A stretch of 64,000 nucleotides of DNA from the NCBI GenBank assembly GCA_964036315.1, contig OZ038492.1, forward strand, positions 35,291,118-35,355,117, in the 5' to 3' direction. Position numbers and translations under genes: made by a program. A model generated the notes under the pieces. It saw only the letters and a list, made by a program, of their open reading frames with translations. It had not been told where the DNA came from and made no database searches. Shown here in pieces: positions 45,785-57,524 of this stretch (position 1 is its first letter; each line of letters opens with the position of its first letter). The stretch is from Acanthosepion esculentum (lineage: Eukaryota; Mollusca; Cephalopoda; Sepiida; Sepiidae).

Positions 45785-46615
45785 AAATAACCTTGTTTCT
45801 CTTTGTATCACCGGAACTAGTAAAATAACATATAAAATTTTTAGCACTTTTTTTTTGTATGACACACATTAATTTGGAAAATCTTGCAAAAATAAAAATT
45901 GTCGGATTTTAAGGAAACTTTCAGAAACTATTCACAAATATTGGAACTTATTATAAATATGTTTTTTTTTATTAAAGTTATGGCAGAATTCTTTTTTCAT
46001 AACTAATTGTACGAAAACTCTATAATTTCAATTTTGGGCAGATGAGTGATTATATTAGTTAAAAGCACAAGGCTTTGAGGAAACCAAATTATGTTTTTTT
46101 TTTTTAGTTGGACCACATCTACCTGAAAATCATCTCTGAATGACATACAAAACTCAATAAAACAAAAATATTATTTAATTTCAAAAGCTTTTAATTGCTT
46201 TTATTTATTTCGATGAATATGGACAATATTGTCTGAAAGCAAAAAGATATTTCGATGAAAAATGAATTTTTAAAACAATTATTTGTTATTTCTGAAATAT
46301 TTTTTTATTTATTTTTACATTATGTTGCTAATTCTAAAATTAGGGAAAAGTTTGTAGAACTTAACGAATGTTGTTATTAAGTAGATATATATTTACAGAT
46401 TATAATTTCCAAGGTTTCTTACAAACTAACGAACGCACGTATATTAAAAAATTTAATTTGTGACAATAATGTGTATGTCAATGAAATCTACGGAAGACCG
46501 GAAGTATCATGCGTGCAATAAAAAAACGTCACGAATTGAGTTTCTATCTAGTATTTAAGGGTTGTTCTCCGATGTATAGGGCCCTTATTTTAGCTTATTG
46601 TTCCTGGTGAAACAC
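45785..46615. other. Unannotated AT-rich stretch
   Basis: Nothing recognised. Confidence 0.5.
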
Positions 46616-46619
46616 GTGT

Positions 46620-47265
46620 GCAGCATTTTATTTTCATTTTTATTAAGAAAAAAAATTGAACAATATAGCCAAGACGATCCAGTGGCCGCAGCAATATATT
46701 AGCAACTTTTGAAAAGTAAGTACCAATTGATTTTTATATCTATTTCACTGCAATTTTTCAATTTTGTGAATTTGTATTCAAAGTGTCTTTCTTCTTATTT
46801 CAATGTATTTTTTCAATTACCAGGTGTTTCATTTTAATGCTTAAATTATACTAAGTAAGTACAATAGGTTTTTATTTTTATTTTTTATACTTATTTATAA
46901 GTATGAAGACGATTTATAAGTTTCAAGATGATTTTTGAATTCGTGAATGTTTTTAGTGAGTTTTTAATTCAGTTACTTTTTTCTTTTTATTAAGAAATAA
47001 GAAGAAAAAAACATACTCCAGCAAGCTCTGCTATTTGTGCCCTATTTTTCCTAGTAAGTACAATTGGCTTTCTTTCTTATTTTTTTATACTTATTTAGAA
47101 TTTATTTCAAGATATCTTTGTGAATTTGTGACTTTGTTTTAGTGACTTTTTAATTCAGTTACTTTTTTTCTTTTTATTCTTTTAAGAAATCACAAAGAAA
47201 ACTTACTCCAGCAAGCACTGATTTTTTTGTCATTCATTCTTCAAAGTAAGTATACTTTTTATGAT
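46620..47265. repeat. Diverged tandem repeat of about 190-200 bp
   Basis: TTTTTAATTCAGTTACTTTT followed by AAGAAA and ACTCCAGCAAGC(T/A)CTG recurs at about 46960-47035 and 47145-47220, with a weaker first unit around 46640. Each unit ends AGTAAGTA(C/T). Confidence 0.65.
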
Positions 47266-47559
47266 TTTTTCTTTCTTTTTTCTTTTTACCTATTTCAATA
47301 TATTTTTTGAATTTGTCTATTTAGTTAGACATTAATTATAACTTTTTTTATTAAAATATATTTCCTTTCTTGATTTTGTTTCAATGAATATTTACATTGC
47401 TTTGTTAGTCATAATTTGCACATTATTAGTTTTTGTTTCAAGAATACATTATCTTGAATTGAAAGATCAATGCTGACATTGTTTCTTCATTCAATTTATT
47501 CAAGTATTATTTAATTTCTCCATTAAATATATTTTAGTTGGCAATTAATTTTTTTTTTT

Positions 47560-49850
47560 TTTTTTTTTTGATATTTCCAGATGAACAAAACAGCACAAGT
47601 TTTGATTGGATATGATGCTGTAGAATCTGGACAGCCAGTGCTCTGCGGCCATATTTTTAAGAAACTTTTTGAAAGTTGTACAGTGAGGGCCATACAGGCA
47701 TGGGCATCTTGTGAGAATGTCAAAAATGGTTTTCTTGCAGTGGCATATGGCAGTCTCTTGAAACTTCCTAGGATTTATAAATCTAGGCACAATGGTAGAA
47801 ATTTACTAAAATTCTAGAAAATCTGTGTGAAAATGGTAAATGTGGAGACCCCAGCAACCCCAGTTTTTAAAAAAAAATATTAAATTAAAAACAAAATTGT
47901 TAAAACAAAAAAAATTATATTCCTGTTAAAACAAAAATTGCAGAAGCTACAATTAATTTTTAAAAAGATGAAAAAATTAAAAAAAACAAAAGTTCGCACA
48001 CTTGACATCCCGAAAAATACATTACTCCTGATTAAGTGGAGTGACAGCAAAACATGTTCCTGGACTTTTAAGGAAAGTTTCAACATACATACAGGAACCG
48101 AACTTTCCTATCAAATCGGAAGCAACAGTTGGCCGAATGTTAGGTGAACTGTTGTTTTTTTCCCCGATTTAAGAACAGGTGATGCCATTCTGGCATCAGA
48201 TAATTGTACATTAATCTTTGATACAACGACAAAAGATGGGATTCATGTGAATTGTGTGATGATAACAACACCATCATCATCCCATCTTGTGTCAATTGAA
48301 CATCTGGCTGGTGGGACTGCAGAGGACTATCGGCAAAATATTTTGAGGAGTATGAAACAAATGGCAGAATTGCATTCAAAAGCATCTGATGTAAGTGTTT
48401 GTGAAATTTACAAAAAAATAGTTGCAGATATTAAGTGCTGTTTGACTGACCAGGCCCCAGTCAACCACTTAACTGTTTTTTTACTAGAAAAAGACTGGGA
48501 AAAACCTCTGATAGAGTTGAACTGTAATGTTCATCCACTGGAAGCAATTTCTTCTCGAATTAAGAAGGAACTGCATGCGTGTGAGCAAAATAGTTTCTGG
48601 TGAGTGTGTAGCATGGCATCTTATTATGGCCATGAATTCATTACGGTACAGCGATAAATATCGCCATGTTTTAATAATGAAAGGTTTCATTGAGGAACAA
48701 GGTTTGTCACTCTCTGCAATTCCCAGATCTCTGGGCCACAGGCTACATGTTATTTTCAAGCTTGGTGGTGTATATTTTTCGATATTTTCCAACTTAAAAA
48801 AATTTGTAAATACCTTATAACCCACTAATAAAGTGGTTCAAAAATTGAAAGTTTATATTAATGATGAAGCAGCTGTTATTGAACTGCAAATGCTTGGGAT
48901 AGTGGGGAAATTGTTTTCAGGACCGTGGATGAAAACATTTTACACGGACCTAAGTACAACACAAAACCCAGTTCACACCATGCCTATAGTGAAGGGTGTT
49001 ATCGAAAATTTAAAATATTTGGGAGAATTTACAGATTTTTACCAAATAGAAAAAAACTTTTTTGGTATCATTTTACCTCAAAAAGAAAAGAACAAATTCC
49101 TGGTTGCCCCACATAATCTTTCTTTGTTTTGCAAAATGTTTTCTGCCTGTATCAAAGGAACAGTTGAAGGTTTAGAAATACAGTATAGGAAGTCTCTCTC
49201 TACAGTGGATCAATCAACGGAAACTGTATTAACTTCTGTGCGACAGCATACAATGGAAATAGAAAGCGTAATTGGTGAGTATTGTGGAAAAAAAGGACTT
49301 CACCAAATGCTTATGTTTCCAGCATTAGCAATTTAATTAAATCTAAAAGGAACAATGTCTGGAGATTTTTGAATGAATTAAGTGATGCTGATTTAAACAA
49401 ATATTTGAATTTGGCAATAAGATATAGTACCCAAATGTGTATCGAGCGAAAGTCGAATCAAAAAATTGTAGAAGCAGAAAAGAGGAAACGGATAAAGGAA
49501 AAAAGAAGGCAACTAGAAAAAAAAAAAGAACGCAACCAAACCCAGAAAAGATTAAGTAAAATACGCCACTCAATTTCTGATATCAAGACAGAATTTCCAT
49601 CTTGAGCGTCTTAAAAAAATTTATGAAATACTGCATGGCAAACTAACTGGTCAAAGAATTACACATATTTTGAATGTGGATTCTGTTGATCAGTTATTTG
49701 TTGGTTGGATCAATAGCTTTTGTGACCCATATTATAATGTTTTCTATGAAAACGAAAATGAAGACTATGAGTTGCATAAATGTGATATGGCAACGGACTA
49801 TATTATGCATGATTTGGACATAATATACAGTCACACACCCCAATAAGACA
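47560..49850 (+). pseudogene. Transposase-like gene with CxxH motif, broken
   Basis: A long region of coherent but frameshifted coding. N-terminal part at 47581-47815 (MNKTAQVLIGYDAVESGQPV). Middle from about 47940: KKLKKTKVRTLDIPKN, ASDNCTLIFDTTTKDGIHV, SIEHLAGGTAEDYRQNILRS, CCLTDQAPVNH, ELNCNVHPLEAISSRI, SGECVAWHLIMAMNSLRY, GHRLHVIFKLGGVYF. 48833-49336: ELQMLGIVGKLFSGPWMK. 49282-49605: a charged coiled coil (EAEKRKRIKEKRRQLEKKKE). It ends GKLTGQRITHILNVD and a Tyr/Glu-rich tail near 49840. Acidic residues followed by Cys-x2-His resemble the RNase H-fold layout of hAT-like transposases. The exact family is not named; domestication versus dead transposon is open. Confidence 0.55.
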
Positions 49851-49980
49851 ACCACATCAAGCAGCAGGGCTACTGGTGGAGATTTTGAGGAGTATAGAAC
49901 CACATCTTAATTGTTGTTCCCAGGTCCGCTTTAACCCGAAGTGGTAGCACCTGTTAGGGTCTCAGCTATAGGACAAATAG
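49850..49980 (+). mobile_element. VNTR retroposon, head fragment
   Basis: GAGGAGTATAGAACCACATC, CCCAGGTCC, GTGGTAGCACCTGTTAGGG and ACAAATAG match the head and middle of copies 2-4. VNTR and tail are absent. Confidence 0.75.
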
Positions 49981-50010
49981 CAGAAAAAATAATAGTCATT
50001 TTCAATGACC

Positions 50011-50038
50011 ACCAAAACGGCCCTTTTCAGGGCCACCA
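50011..50038 (+). promoter_or_regulatory. Histone-type mRNA 3' stem-loop
   Basis: ACCAAAAC, stem GGCCCT (50019-50024), loop TTTC, stem AGGGCC (50029-50034), then ACCAA. It fits the metazoan replication-dependent histone 3'-end consensus GGYYCUUUU.AGRRCC with both flanks. No histone coding sequence lies upstream; the nearest coding trace is the transposase-like gene ending about 150 bp before. Confidence 0.75.
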
Positions 50039-50039
50039 A

Positions 50040-51615
50040 TTTTTCACGAATGTCTGATAGCATGAATTGCATATTTCTTCAATTTTGATCTGTTACTTGA
50101 CTGAATAAATCAAAAGTGTAAATGATTGCATAAAAAATCATTCTTAATAATGTCATAACTAAAATGTAAAAATGTGATAAAAATTAAAATTAACAAAATG
50201 TATAACATTTTAAATGAGGATACTTACATTTATTAGCTACCTATTCGATGAAATTTATACAGTATTATTTTTGTATTATGTCAGTTATGATATTTTTCTA
50301 TGAGATATTTTTAAAATTTAATAAAGTGAGCATGAAAAGACCATGGAATTTCATAAGTGTACTTAAAATTATAGCATAATTTAATTTATATATCTTATGA
50401 AATTTTATCTCACTCAGCCACAGCTGATTAAAATGTTTGTTTTTGTCATATAGGAAAATCCAACAAAATATTAGGTGAATATTCCCATTCGCCAGCAACA
50501 TTAAACCCATCATAGAATGAAAAGTTCTCAAGCAAATTCTCAATCTTATGCGTGAAATGGGAAAATATTTCTTTAGAACTACAAAAAATGCAAAATTTTC
50601 ATTTTCTTTTCACATTTTGCCCCCTGAAAAAATTTCTTGAGTCATTTACACTGGCCAATTTCACTTTTACATGAAAGATCATATTGTTTTCTTTCAGAAA
50701 ATACCTAGTTTCATGGGGTTCAGATAAACTTTCCTTGATATTTTGTTCAGATGACAAATCATTTTTTTTATTTTACCTACATTTACCCCAATAAAAATAT
50801 GAAAATCCATTTTTTTCAGAGACTGTGACTTTTACTATGTTTGATTATTTTTACTGGGGATATAAATTTTTTTATAATAGATCTGAATTGACTTTATTTA
50901 GTGGTGTCTATATGGGCCCTCAAACAGCAGTGCAGCACTTGTATCTTAATTATTTATTTATAGTATTTATAATTTCTTCAGATAGTATCAACAAACTTAT
51001 GGTGAAAGCTACAGTACTAAAAACACAAAAAAAAATTTAAAAAAATTGAATTCTGAAAGTTTTTTTACTTTAATTATTACAAGGTACTACATAAGCAAGT
51101 CCACTTAAAAAAATAATATGTCCATTCTATCCTTCCGTATGAGAACTCGAATCTCACCTCAGCTGTCAATAATTTATAAACGTCGTCATTCAGCACTTGC
51201 CAATCGCCGGCGATGTTAAGATCGGCTCCCTTTTATTTTAAACAACATTTTTCTATGAAGAAAGTAAGTAAAAGTTTCTTTCAAAAGATTTTAAATAAAC
51301 TTTAAATTTTCTAATTTTCTTTGAATAAATTTCGAAAAACGTATACTTAAATTTTTGAACGATTTTTAAACGAGGAATTTAACTTATTTTTCAAAATAAA
51401 AAAAAAATGACTGATATCGAGTTTTTGTTCGATATTTCATAAACAAGATTTTTAACTAAAATTTAGGACATGCTAAGAATGATTAAAAAATTTCAAAAAA
51501 TATTCCAAAACTAATTTAGTGTTTCTTCTCAATAATGAAATATACATTTAATACGAAGAAAATTTTTTTCATTAATTTTCAGGCCGTTCCTGTCATGTTA
51601 TCGATTTTCACGAAG
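50040..51615. other. Unannotated AT-rich stretch
   Basis: No gene; frames of 60-80 codons show no domain. Confidence 0.5.
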
Positions 51616-51618
51616 GTA

Positions 51619-51619
<1 letters not shown>

Positions 51620-51689
<70 letters not shown>

Positions 51690-51938
51690 CTACTCTGAAG
51701 ATTATTTTGTCGTCATCCATGTTTGAGTAGACGCCATGTTATTTAAACAGCGCGAATTAGGTCTATAAAGCAAAATGGCAATAGAACCTTACTGATTTGT
51801 GACGTTCTTTCTGACCAAGTCTAGATCAGACAGTGAGAAATGTGTCTGGGAGCACATTTTCTTTTTCAAGTCTCTTGATTGCTCAGGCTGGCCGACGTAA
51901 ATAATGTCGGATAAAGAAAATATTGATTCTTCACCCCC

Positions 51939-51978
<40 letters not shown>
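51620..51978. repeat. (TA)n tracts
   Basis: Perfect TA runs at 51620-51686 and 51942-51978; about 250 bp between them is unassigned. 51980-52385 also shows nothing. Confidence 0.95.
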
Positions 51979-51980
<2 letters not shown>

Positions 51981-52385
51981 AAAGATATACAAATGTTATT
52001 GGCTAAGATATCAATACATATACACGTATATAGATATATATTAATAGTTACGTCTTTAAAGTATATTTTCAAGTTGACTTTGTCATATTTATTCCAAAAC
52101 TGATTGATAGACAATGTTTTCGCAGTCGATTGAACTGTATTACACATAGCTGCAGTTGAGTTCGTAAATTCAAACCGAGGCCAAGCGTAGAGGAGACTTG
52201 ACACAAATTTCAGGTCAGTGAAATTGCCATGCATCAAACGGGAAACTGTTTTATGCACTTCATAAATTTGGCGGGAATAAAGACGAGAAGACAGAAGTTT
52301 ATAATGGGCACATTTGCTGCCAGCCGAGGCTGATGAATGGCGCCAGTTACTTGTAAATTACTAGCAAGTGTGAATAGAAGGTGTG

Positions 52386-52765
52386 GGGAGGGATTAAAGA
52401 GAATGAGAGAAAGAGAAAGAAAGAGAGAGAGAGAAAGAGATAGAGAGAAAGAAAGAGAGAGAAAGAAAGAGGGAGAGAGATATATATAGAGAGAGACAGA
52501 GAAAGAGAGGGGAAAGAGTGAGAAAGAGCAAGAAAGAGAGAGATTGAAAGAGAGAAAGAGAAAGAAAGAACGAAAGAGAGGGAGAGAAAGAAAAAAGAGA
52601 GAAAGAGAGAAAGAGAGAAAGAGAGGGAGTAAAAGAGAGAGAGAAAGAAAAAGAGAGAGAAAGATAAAGAGAGATATAAAAAGAGAAAGAGAGGGAGAAA
52701 AAGAGAGAGATTGAAATAAAGAGAGAGATTGATAGAGAGAGAGAGAGAGAGAGAGAAAGAGAGCG
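52386..52765. repeat. 380-bp polypurine (GA)n tract
   Basis: GAGAAAGAGA variants throughout. The Ser/Leu/Phe frame on the minus strand (52347-52958) is an artefact. Confidence 0.97.
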
Positions 52766-52904
52766 TCTGAATGTGTCTGTAAATTTTTAAAGCATCAAAT
52801 AGTTTAAAATAGAGGAAAAACAACAGAAACAGAGAAAGGTGTAAGAAAAAGATCGACTGAAAGAATTTCGATGCTGAAATCGAGAAATTTTGAAGAAAAA
52901 CTTT

Positions 52905-53450
52905 TAGTACAATCAAGCCGACGGCTCCAACTACAACTAGAATTACTGATGTCGTCATCTGTCACAAATTTGAGATTTACACTTCAAGATGCTTGTATTT
53001 TGATACATTTTTTGGAGATCTTAAAAAACAAATTACAATCTGCGTGAATTTCCTTGTCAATAAGAAAGAACATCCTGTTCTTGTGGTCTTTGATCACGAT
53101 ATCTGGGCGATTAGTTTTGACTGTAAAGTGTGTATTGCAAAGTCCTATAAAATTGTTACACGTCATATCTCTGTAACTGGGTTTGGCTGATGTTCATCCC
53201 AGCTTGTTGCCGTTTCCTTCCCATAAAATTTGCATATCTTCCAGTGTAAATATTGGCCTAATTTATCATACCGTATATTCAGTAGGTGCTGATACTGTGC
53301 AGTCTGATGCAAGATGTTCAATTATTTCTGAATATTTATCACATAAATTACATTTATTATTATTATTGTTACTGTCCTTGTTCCTCCATTCGTTAGTTCG
53401 CGAGACCTGCCAATGCTCCATAAATACTGGACTTTTCCGTTTTGATCGCA
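52905..53450 (-). mobile_element. R4/Dong-like LINE, zinc knuckle to endonuclease
   Basis: Minus-strand order: MEHWQVSRTNEW, an Asn run from (AAT)n, knuckle CNLCDKYSEIIEHLASDC (CCHC), TEYTV, GQYLHWKICKFYGKETA, HQPNPVTEI, VIKDHKNRMFFLID, then VVVGAVGLIV at the left end. CCHC knuckle followed by a PD-D nuclease is the R2/R4-type layout. Several frameshifts. Confidence 0.78.
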
Positions 53451-53454
53451 TGGA

Positions 53455-53935
53455 AAGAGCCGAAAAGACGCTTCTTGGCTTCAGTGAGAAAATAAAAGTT
53501 AGAAAAAATACGGGAATACGGGAAGATTTAAGTATTTAACGTCTGTGTCAATGAAATGAAAAAAAGTAGTCAATTTTAAACCATTTCATTTGTATCCACT
53601 TCTTAAAATGATGACCAGCCTTCTTATTTGTGATTGTCATTGCAATATTTTGTTAAAGTTCTTAAGCTGAAATATTTAACGATGTGATAGGGCAATTTCT
53701 ACGGACATTTTATTGTCATAGAACATGACACGCGCTTACACACTCATTAACTAAATAATTAAGATTCATGATAATATTAAATTAAAAGAGGTAAGTCGCG
53801 AAATGTTCACAGGTCAAAACTAATTATCATTATTATCATGAATTTAAAAAAATCTTTCCATAAAAAGAACTTTCTTTTATCTTGACCAAAATTTATATAA
53901 ACGAAGAATTGTTGTCCCAATATACCTAATATCAT
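53455..53935. other. Unannotated stretch
   Basis: 53425-53500 shares a GTTTTGATCGCATGG-like block with 59747 and 59892; otherwise nothing. Confidence 0.5.
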
Positions 53936-53937
53936 AT

Positions 53938-54610
53938 ATGTCTATAATTGAAACAATAGCTTCATCTATTGCGAGGAAAGTTGGTTCTCTGTGTCCCGCC
54001 AGAAGGTGTGTCTCGCTTGAGTCAATCCTTCAAATCTACAAATCAACCATTCGTCCTTGCATAGAAAAACTGTTGCCATATATGGTCTACTTCTCCAGCT
54101 GTTCATCTCGAGGTCCTCGATAAAATCCAGAGAGAGATATGCAATATGATAGGTCATGATCTGGCATCTTGTCTACAGTCACTCTCTCACAGACATGCTG
54201 TTGCTTCCCTCTGTCTTTTCTACAAGTATTTTCAAGGCAATTACTCTGACGAGCTACTTTCATTGGTTGTCCAACTGCATGAATTTAAGCGTGCTACTAG
54301 ATTGGCATCTCGGTCCGACCCTTTCACTGAGGAAACGGTTAAATGTAGCCATCTCTTCTACTCCAACAGCTTCTTATCTCGCACTTCCCGACAGTGGAAC
54401 TCCCTTCCTCTTACTTGCTTCCCTGATAACTATAATATTCAAACATTCAAATGTAATGTCAATCGACATCTTCTGATGCCTTGATCTTGATTCATGTCCT
54501 TCTGTTTATCCTTCCCTCAAACACTCCTATTTACTCTTGCTTTCACGCTCTGTAACCCCTTGCGTGCTAGTGGCACTCCCGCCTTGCTTTGAGTGATATG
54601 TTTAAAAAAA
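53938..54610 (+). mobile_element. CR1/Jockey-like LINE, RT C-terminal part and 3' UTR
   Basis: IASSIARKVGSLCPARR, ESILQIYKSTIRPC, a frameshift, then IGHDLASCLQSLSHRHAVAS, CLFYKYFQGNYSDELL, FKRATRLASRSDPFTEE, SFLSRTSRQWNSLPLTCF, FKCNVNRHLL and a stop. The 3' UTR has CTTGCGTGCTAGTGGCACTC then a short A run. 5'-truncated. Confidence 0.88.
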
Positions 54611-54687
54611 ACAACTTCTGAGATGAGGTATTTTAACTATTTACACCATGTACATTGTTCGAACTGTTTCCCTCATCTTTACTGTTA

Positions 54688-54736
54688 TATTCATGACGTT
54701 TCGGCCGTTATATGCTCCGGCCTTCTTCAGGTGATA
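54688..54736 (-). other. Hammerhead-like Penelope 3' end
   Basis: Minus strand: CTGAAGA (54730-54724), stem II GGCCG/CGGCC, GAA, minimal ACGT, C at 54695. The conserved core is complete, but stem I has a mismatch beside the cleavage site consistent with a CpG-to-CpA change, so activity is doubtful. Confidence 0.55.
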
Positions 54737-55013
54737 TACGGTATAATTTTGAACCGAACCGTTTATTTATTCTTCTCGGGTAGATTGTTCTAGGTTTAAG
54801 TGCCATGTCTTTTCTGGATATCTGAGTTTCAGTTATTTACCTTTTTCGTAACTCAACTCTTTGATGTTTAACTTCGGCGATCGTACGAGAACCGGTGTTT
54901 TTGTTCACCTCTGCTGCATCCAATAATTTCCGAAGTATTCAACTTGTTTAATGCAAGCAAGCTTTTTTGCATGATTTTATTTCTAAATCGCAATCAATAA
55001 TTGATGTAAAAAC

Positions 55014-55790
55014 ATGACCGACAATCTATTATTAACTGGTGTAAGGAAAATGCGCTCATTTTAATCGTGAAAGAAAATGCTTTTCTGCCATCAATCAGCA
55101 TGGCTGATGCTAAACTCCAGGAGACCGACTCATGGCGTTTTATCGGATTAAGGTTTTCTCTTTACATGAAGTGGGAAGATTATATTCAATCAATTGCTGA
55201 GTCTGCTGTGATGAAATTTGCTTCAATTTATCGTACTAGACAATTATTTTTTCTCGACAGAATCTACCTTTATATATTCGTCCGTGTATTGAATATTGTT
55301 GCCACAACTGATCTGGTGTTTCTACTATGTATCTCGATATTTTTGGTAAAATACAAAGAATAATCTGCAATGTTATTTTTCCTTACCTGGCATCTCGGCT
55401 CCAGTCCTTTTCCCATCGCCGTAACGTAGCTGCCCTGTGCCTTTTCTGAAAACACTTTCATGATAATTGTTTGGATGAAATTTCCTACGCAAGTTTATCA
55501 TCAGTTTATATTTGAAATGGGTAGATATAACCGTAAGTTCTATGCTAACAGTTTCTTCTATCGTACTTCTCGTTTGTGGAACTCTCATCTAATTTCTTGC
55601 TTTCTAATCAAGTTTGATTTTCAAAAATGTAAATGCAATGTGAATCATGATTATCCGCCATATTAAATACTGTTCTTTTATTGTCCTCTCTCCTTAATAT
55701 TTCTCATATTATCTCCTTCTTAGTTACTCTTTGGTTCTTAGTGAGTTTATAATCTTGCTTGGGGTGTTTAAAAATAATATATGCAAAATT
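55014..55790 (+). mobile_element. CR1/Jockey-like LINE, RT C-terminal part
   Basis: Begins RQSIINWCKENALILI, then KLQETDSWRFIGLRFS, MKWEDYIQSIAESAVMKFAS. After frameshifts: RIICNVIFPYLASRLQS, NRKFYANSFFYRTSRLWNS, KCKCNVNH and the 3' UTR to about 55790. Same family as the copies at 53.9, 58.3 and 63.4 kb. Confidence 0.82.
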
Positions 55791-55815
55791 ATTCACATAT
55801 TTTTGTACGTCTCCA

Positions 55816-55817
<2 letters not shown>

Positions 55818-55881
<64 letters not shown>

Positions 55882-56327
55882 TTCTTTGATATCTGGCATT
55901 TACACATTTCTTTCCGGGTCCCGCCCAGGGACCTAAGGTTAGAAATGGCATCATGGCACTTTCCACTGCAAAGAAAAAAAAATAATTACATAGATAAAGC
56001 CCTTCGTAAAGTGTGGGCTGTACTTGTCAGAACAATTTTTTGTATCTCTTTGAGGCATGGACTTCCAGGGATCCCTTCAAATAGTCTACTGGAATCTTTT
56101 CCAAACAGTCCAAGGGCTCCAATTACAACAGGGATTGTTGATGTTCCCATGTGCCACATTTTTGAGATTTCTATTTCAAGGTCCTTGTATTTTGATTCGA
56201 ATATCTTCAAAGATACATTGCAGTCTGCAGGGACTGCCATATCAATAAGGAGGCACTTATTTTGTTTGTGGTCTTTAATAACAATGTCTGGGCGGTTGGC
56301 TTTGATTGTTCTGTCAGTGTGTATTGT

Positions 56328-56368
<41 letters not shown>

Positions 56369-56705
56369 TCCTTTGATTACTGGTGTATACTCATTTCTTT
56401 CCGGGTCCGAACCAGGTACCTAATTTCAGCAATGGCATAATGACATTTTCCACTAAGTATTTTTTGAGGAAAATCAATCCCTAAAATCGCATATATTTCA
56501 CATAGATAAGTCCCATCGTATGGTGTGGGCCGTACTTGTGAGTACATTATTTTTGGATTTCTTTAAGACATAGGCTACCAGAAATCCCTTCAGTGAGTCT
56601 GTCGGAACCTTTTCCAATCACTCCGAGAACTCCAACTGCAACTGGAATTGTTGTCCTCATCTGCTACATTTTTAAGACTTCGGTTTCAAGGTCCTTGTAT
56701 TATTA

Positions 56706-56757
<52 letters not shown>
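55818..56757 (-). mobile_element. Two R4/Dong-like LINE copies, each between (TTA)n tracts
   Basis: (TTA)n at 55818-55880, 56332-56367 and 56700-56757 bracket two 5'-truncated minus-strand copies. The first (55881-56331) has RPDIVIKDHK-type start, LIDMAVPADCNVSLKIF, KYKDLEIEISKMWH, VPVVIGALGL-like and IQKIVLTSTAHTLRRAL. The second (56368-56699) keeps only the last part. Both have the same 3' UTR (GAAAGAAATG, CATTATGCCATT-like) running into TAA repeats. Confidence 0.82.
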
Positions 56758-56759
<2 letters not shown>

Positions 56760-57245
56760 TGAAGAGGTAACTTGTACCCGAGTAAAATAAATTTAGCCAA
56801 TATCACTCGGTTCTCTTTACCTTTGCACTCAGCTTGAGAATTGCAATAAACATTTCCCAGTTAATCTTGGTGTTTTTCTCGTAAGCGAAATCAAAAGATG
56901 ACTTACGTTAAAAACTTTGTCGAGCGCCCACATGCAGAGGATATTTGCTGCTTGTAAAGGGACGATAATCCCTGTGTATAACGAAAAAGCGGAAAGGTAG
57001 GCAGCATAACTGAAAACATCAAACCTGTAAAAAATAGCTTCATGTTGTGGCCACCTTGTGGTTAAGATCTTGGAAATCAAACGGGTTTGTCATGGAAGCC
57101 GTGACGCAACAGTAGTTTCGATTATTTGTGTTTGGGAAAACCTGTTTGCAAAGCTAAGAAAACACGCAACAGAGAAATTGCACAACGTATCTTGGTAACC
57201 AGAAAAGCGCTTTATCAAATGCGGGGTTATGTAAATATCTATAGA
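56760..57245. other. Unannotated stretch
   Basis: No gene recognised. Confidence 0.5.
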
Positions 57246-57246
57246 A

Positions 57247-57445
57247 CGGCCGAAGGAAAAGAAAAATAGAAAGAAGAGAAAAAGAAAAGAAAGAAGAGAA
57301 AAAAAAGAAAGAAGAAAAAAAGAAAGAAGAAGAAAAGAGAAAGAAGAGAAAAAAAGAAGAAAAATAAAGAAAGAAGAAAAAAAGAGAAAGAAGAAAAAAA
57401 AGAGAAAAAAGAGAAAGAAGAAAAAAAGAAAAAAAGAAGAAAAAA
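57247..57445. repeat. Polypurine tract
   Basis: GAAAAAGAAAGAAG variants, about 200 bp. Confidence 0.95.
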
Positions 57446-57524
57446 GGCTACACACTTCATGCTATAGAGTTGTAATTAGCAACCCAGTGTCCTTTTTTCG
57501 TACGAATTATGTCCCTTGATACCT

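Noticed and set aside
52325..52350. GGCTGATGAATGGCGCC as a hammerhead
   Set aside because: No downstream GAAA and no paired stems.
52347..52958. 203-codon Ser/Leu/Phe ORF
   Set aside because: Translation of the complement of a (GA)n tract.
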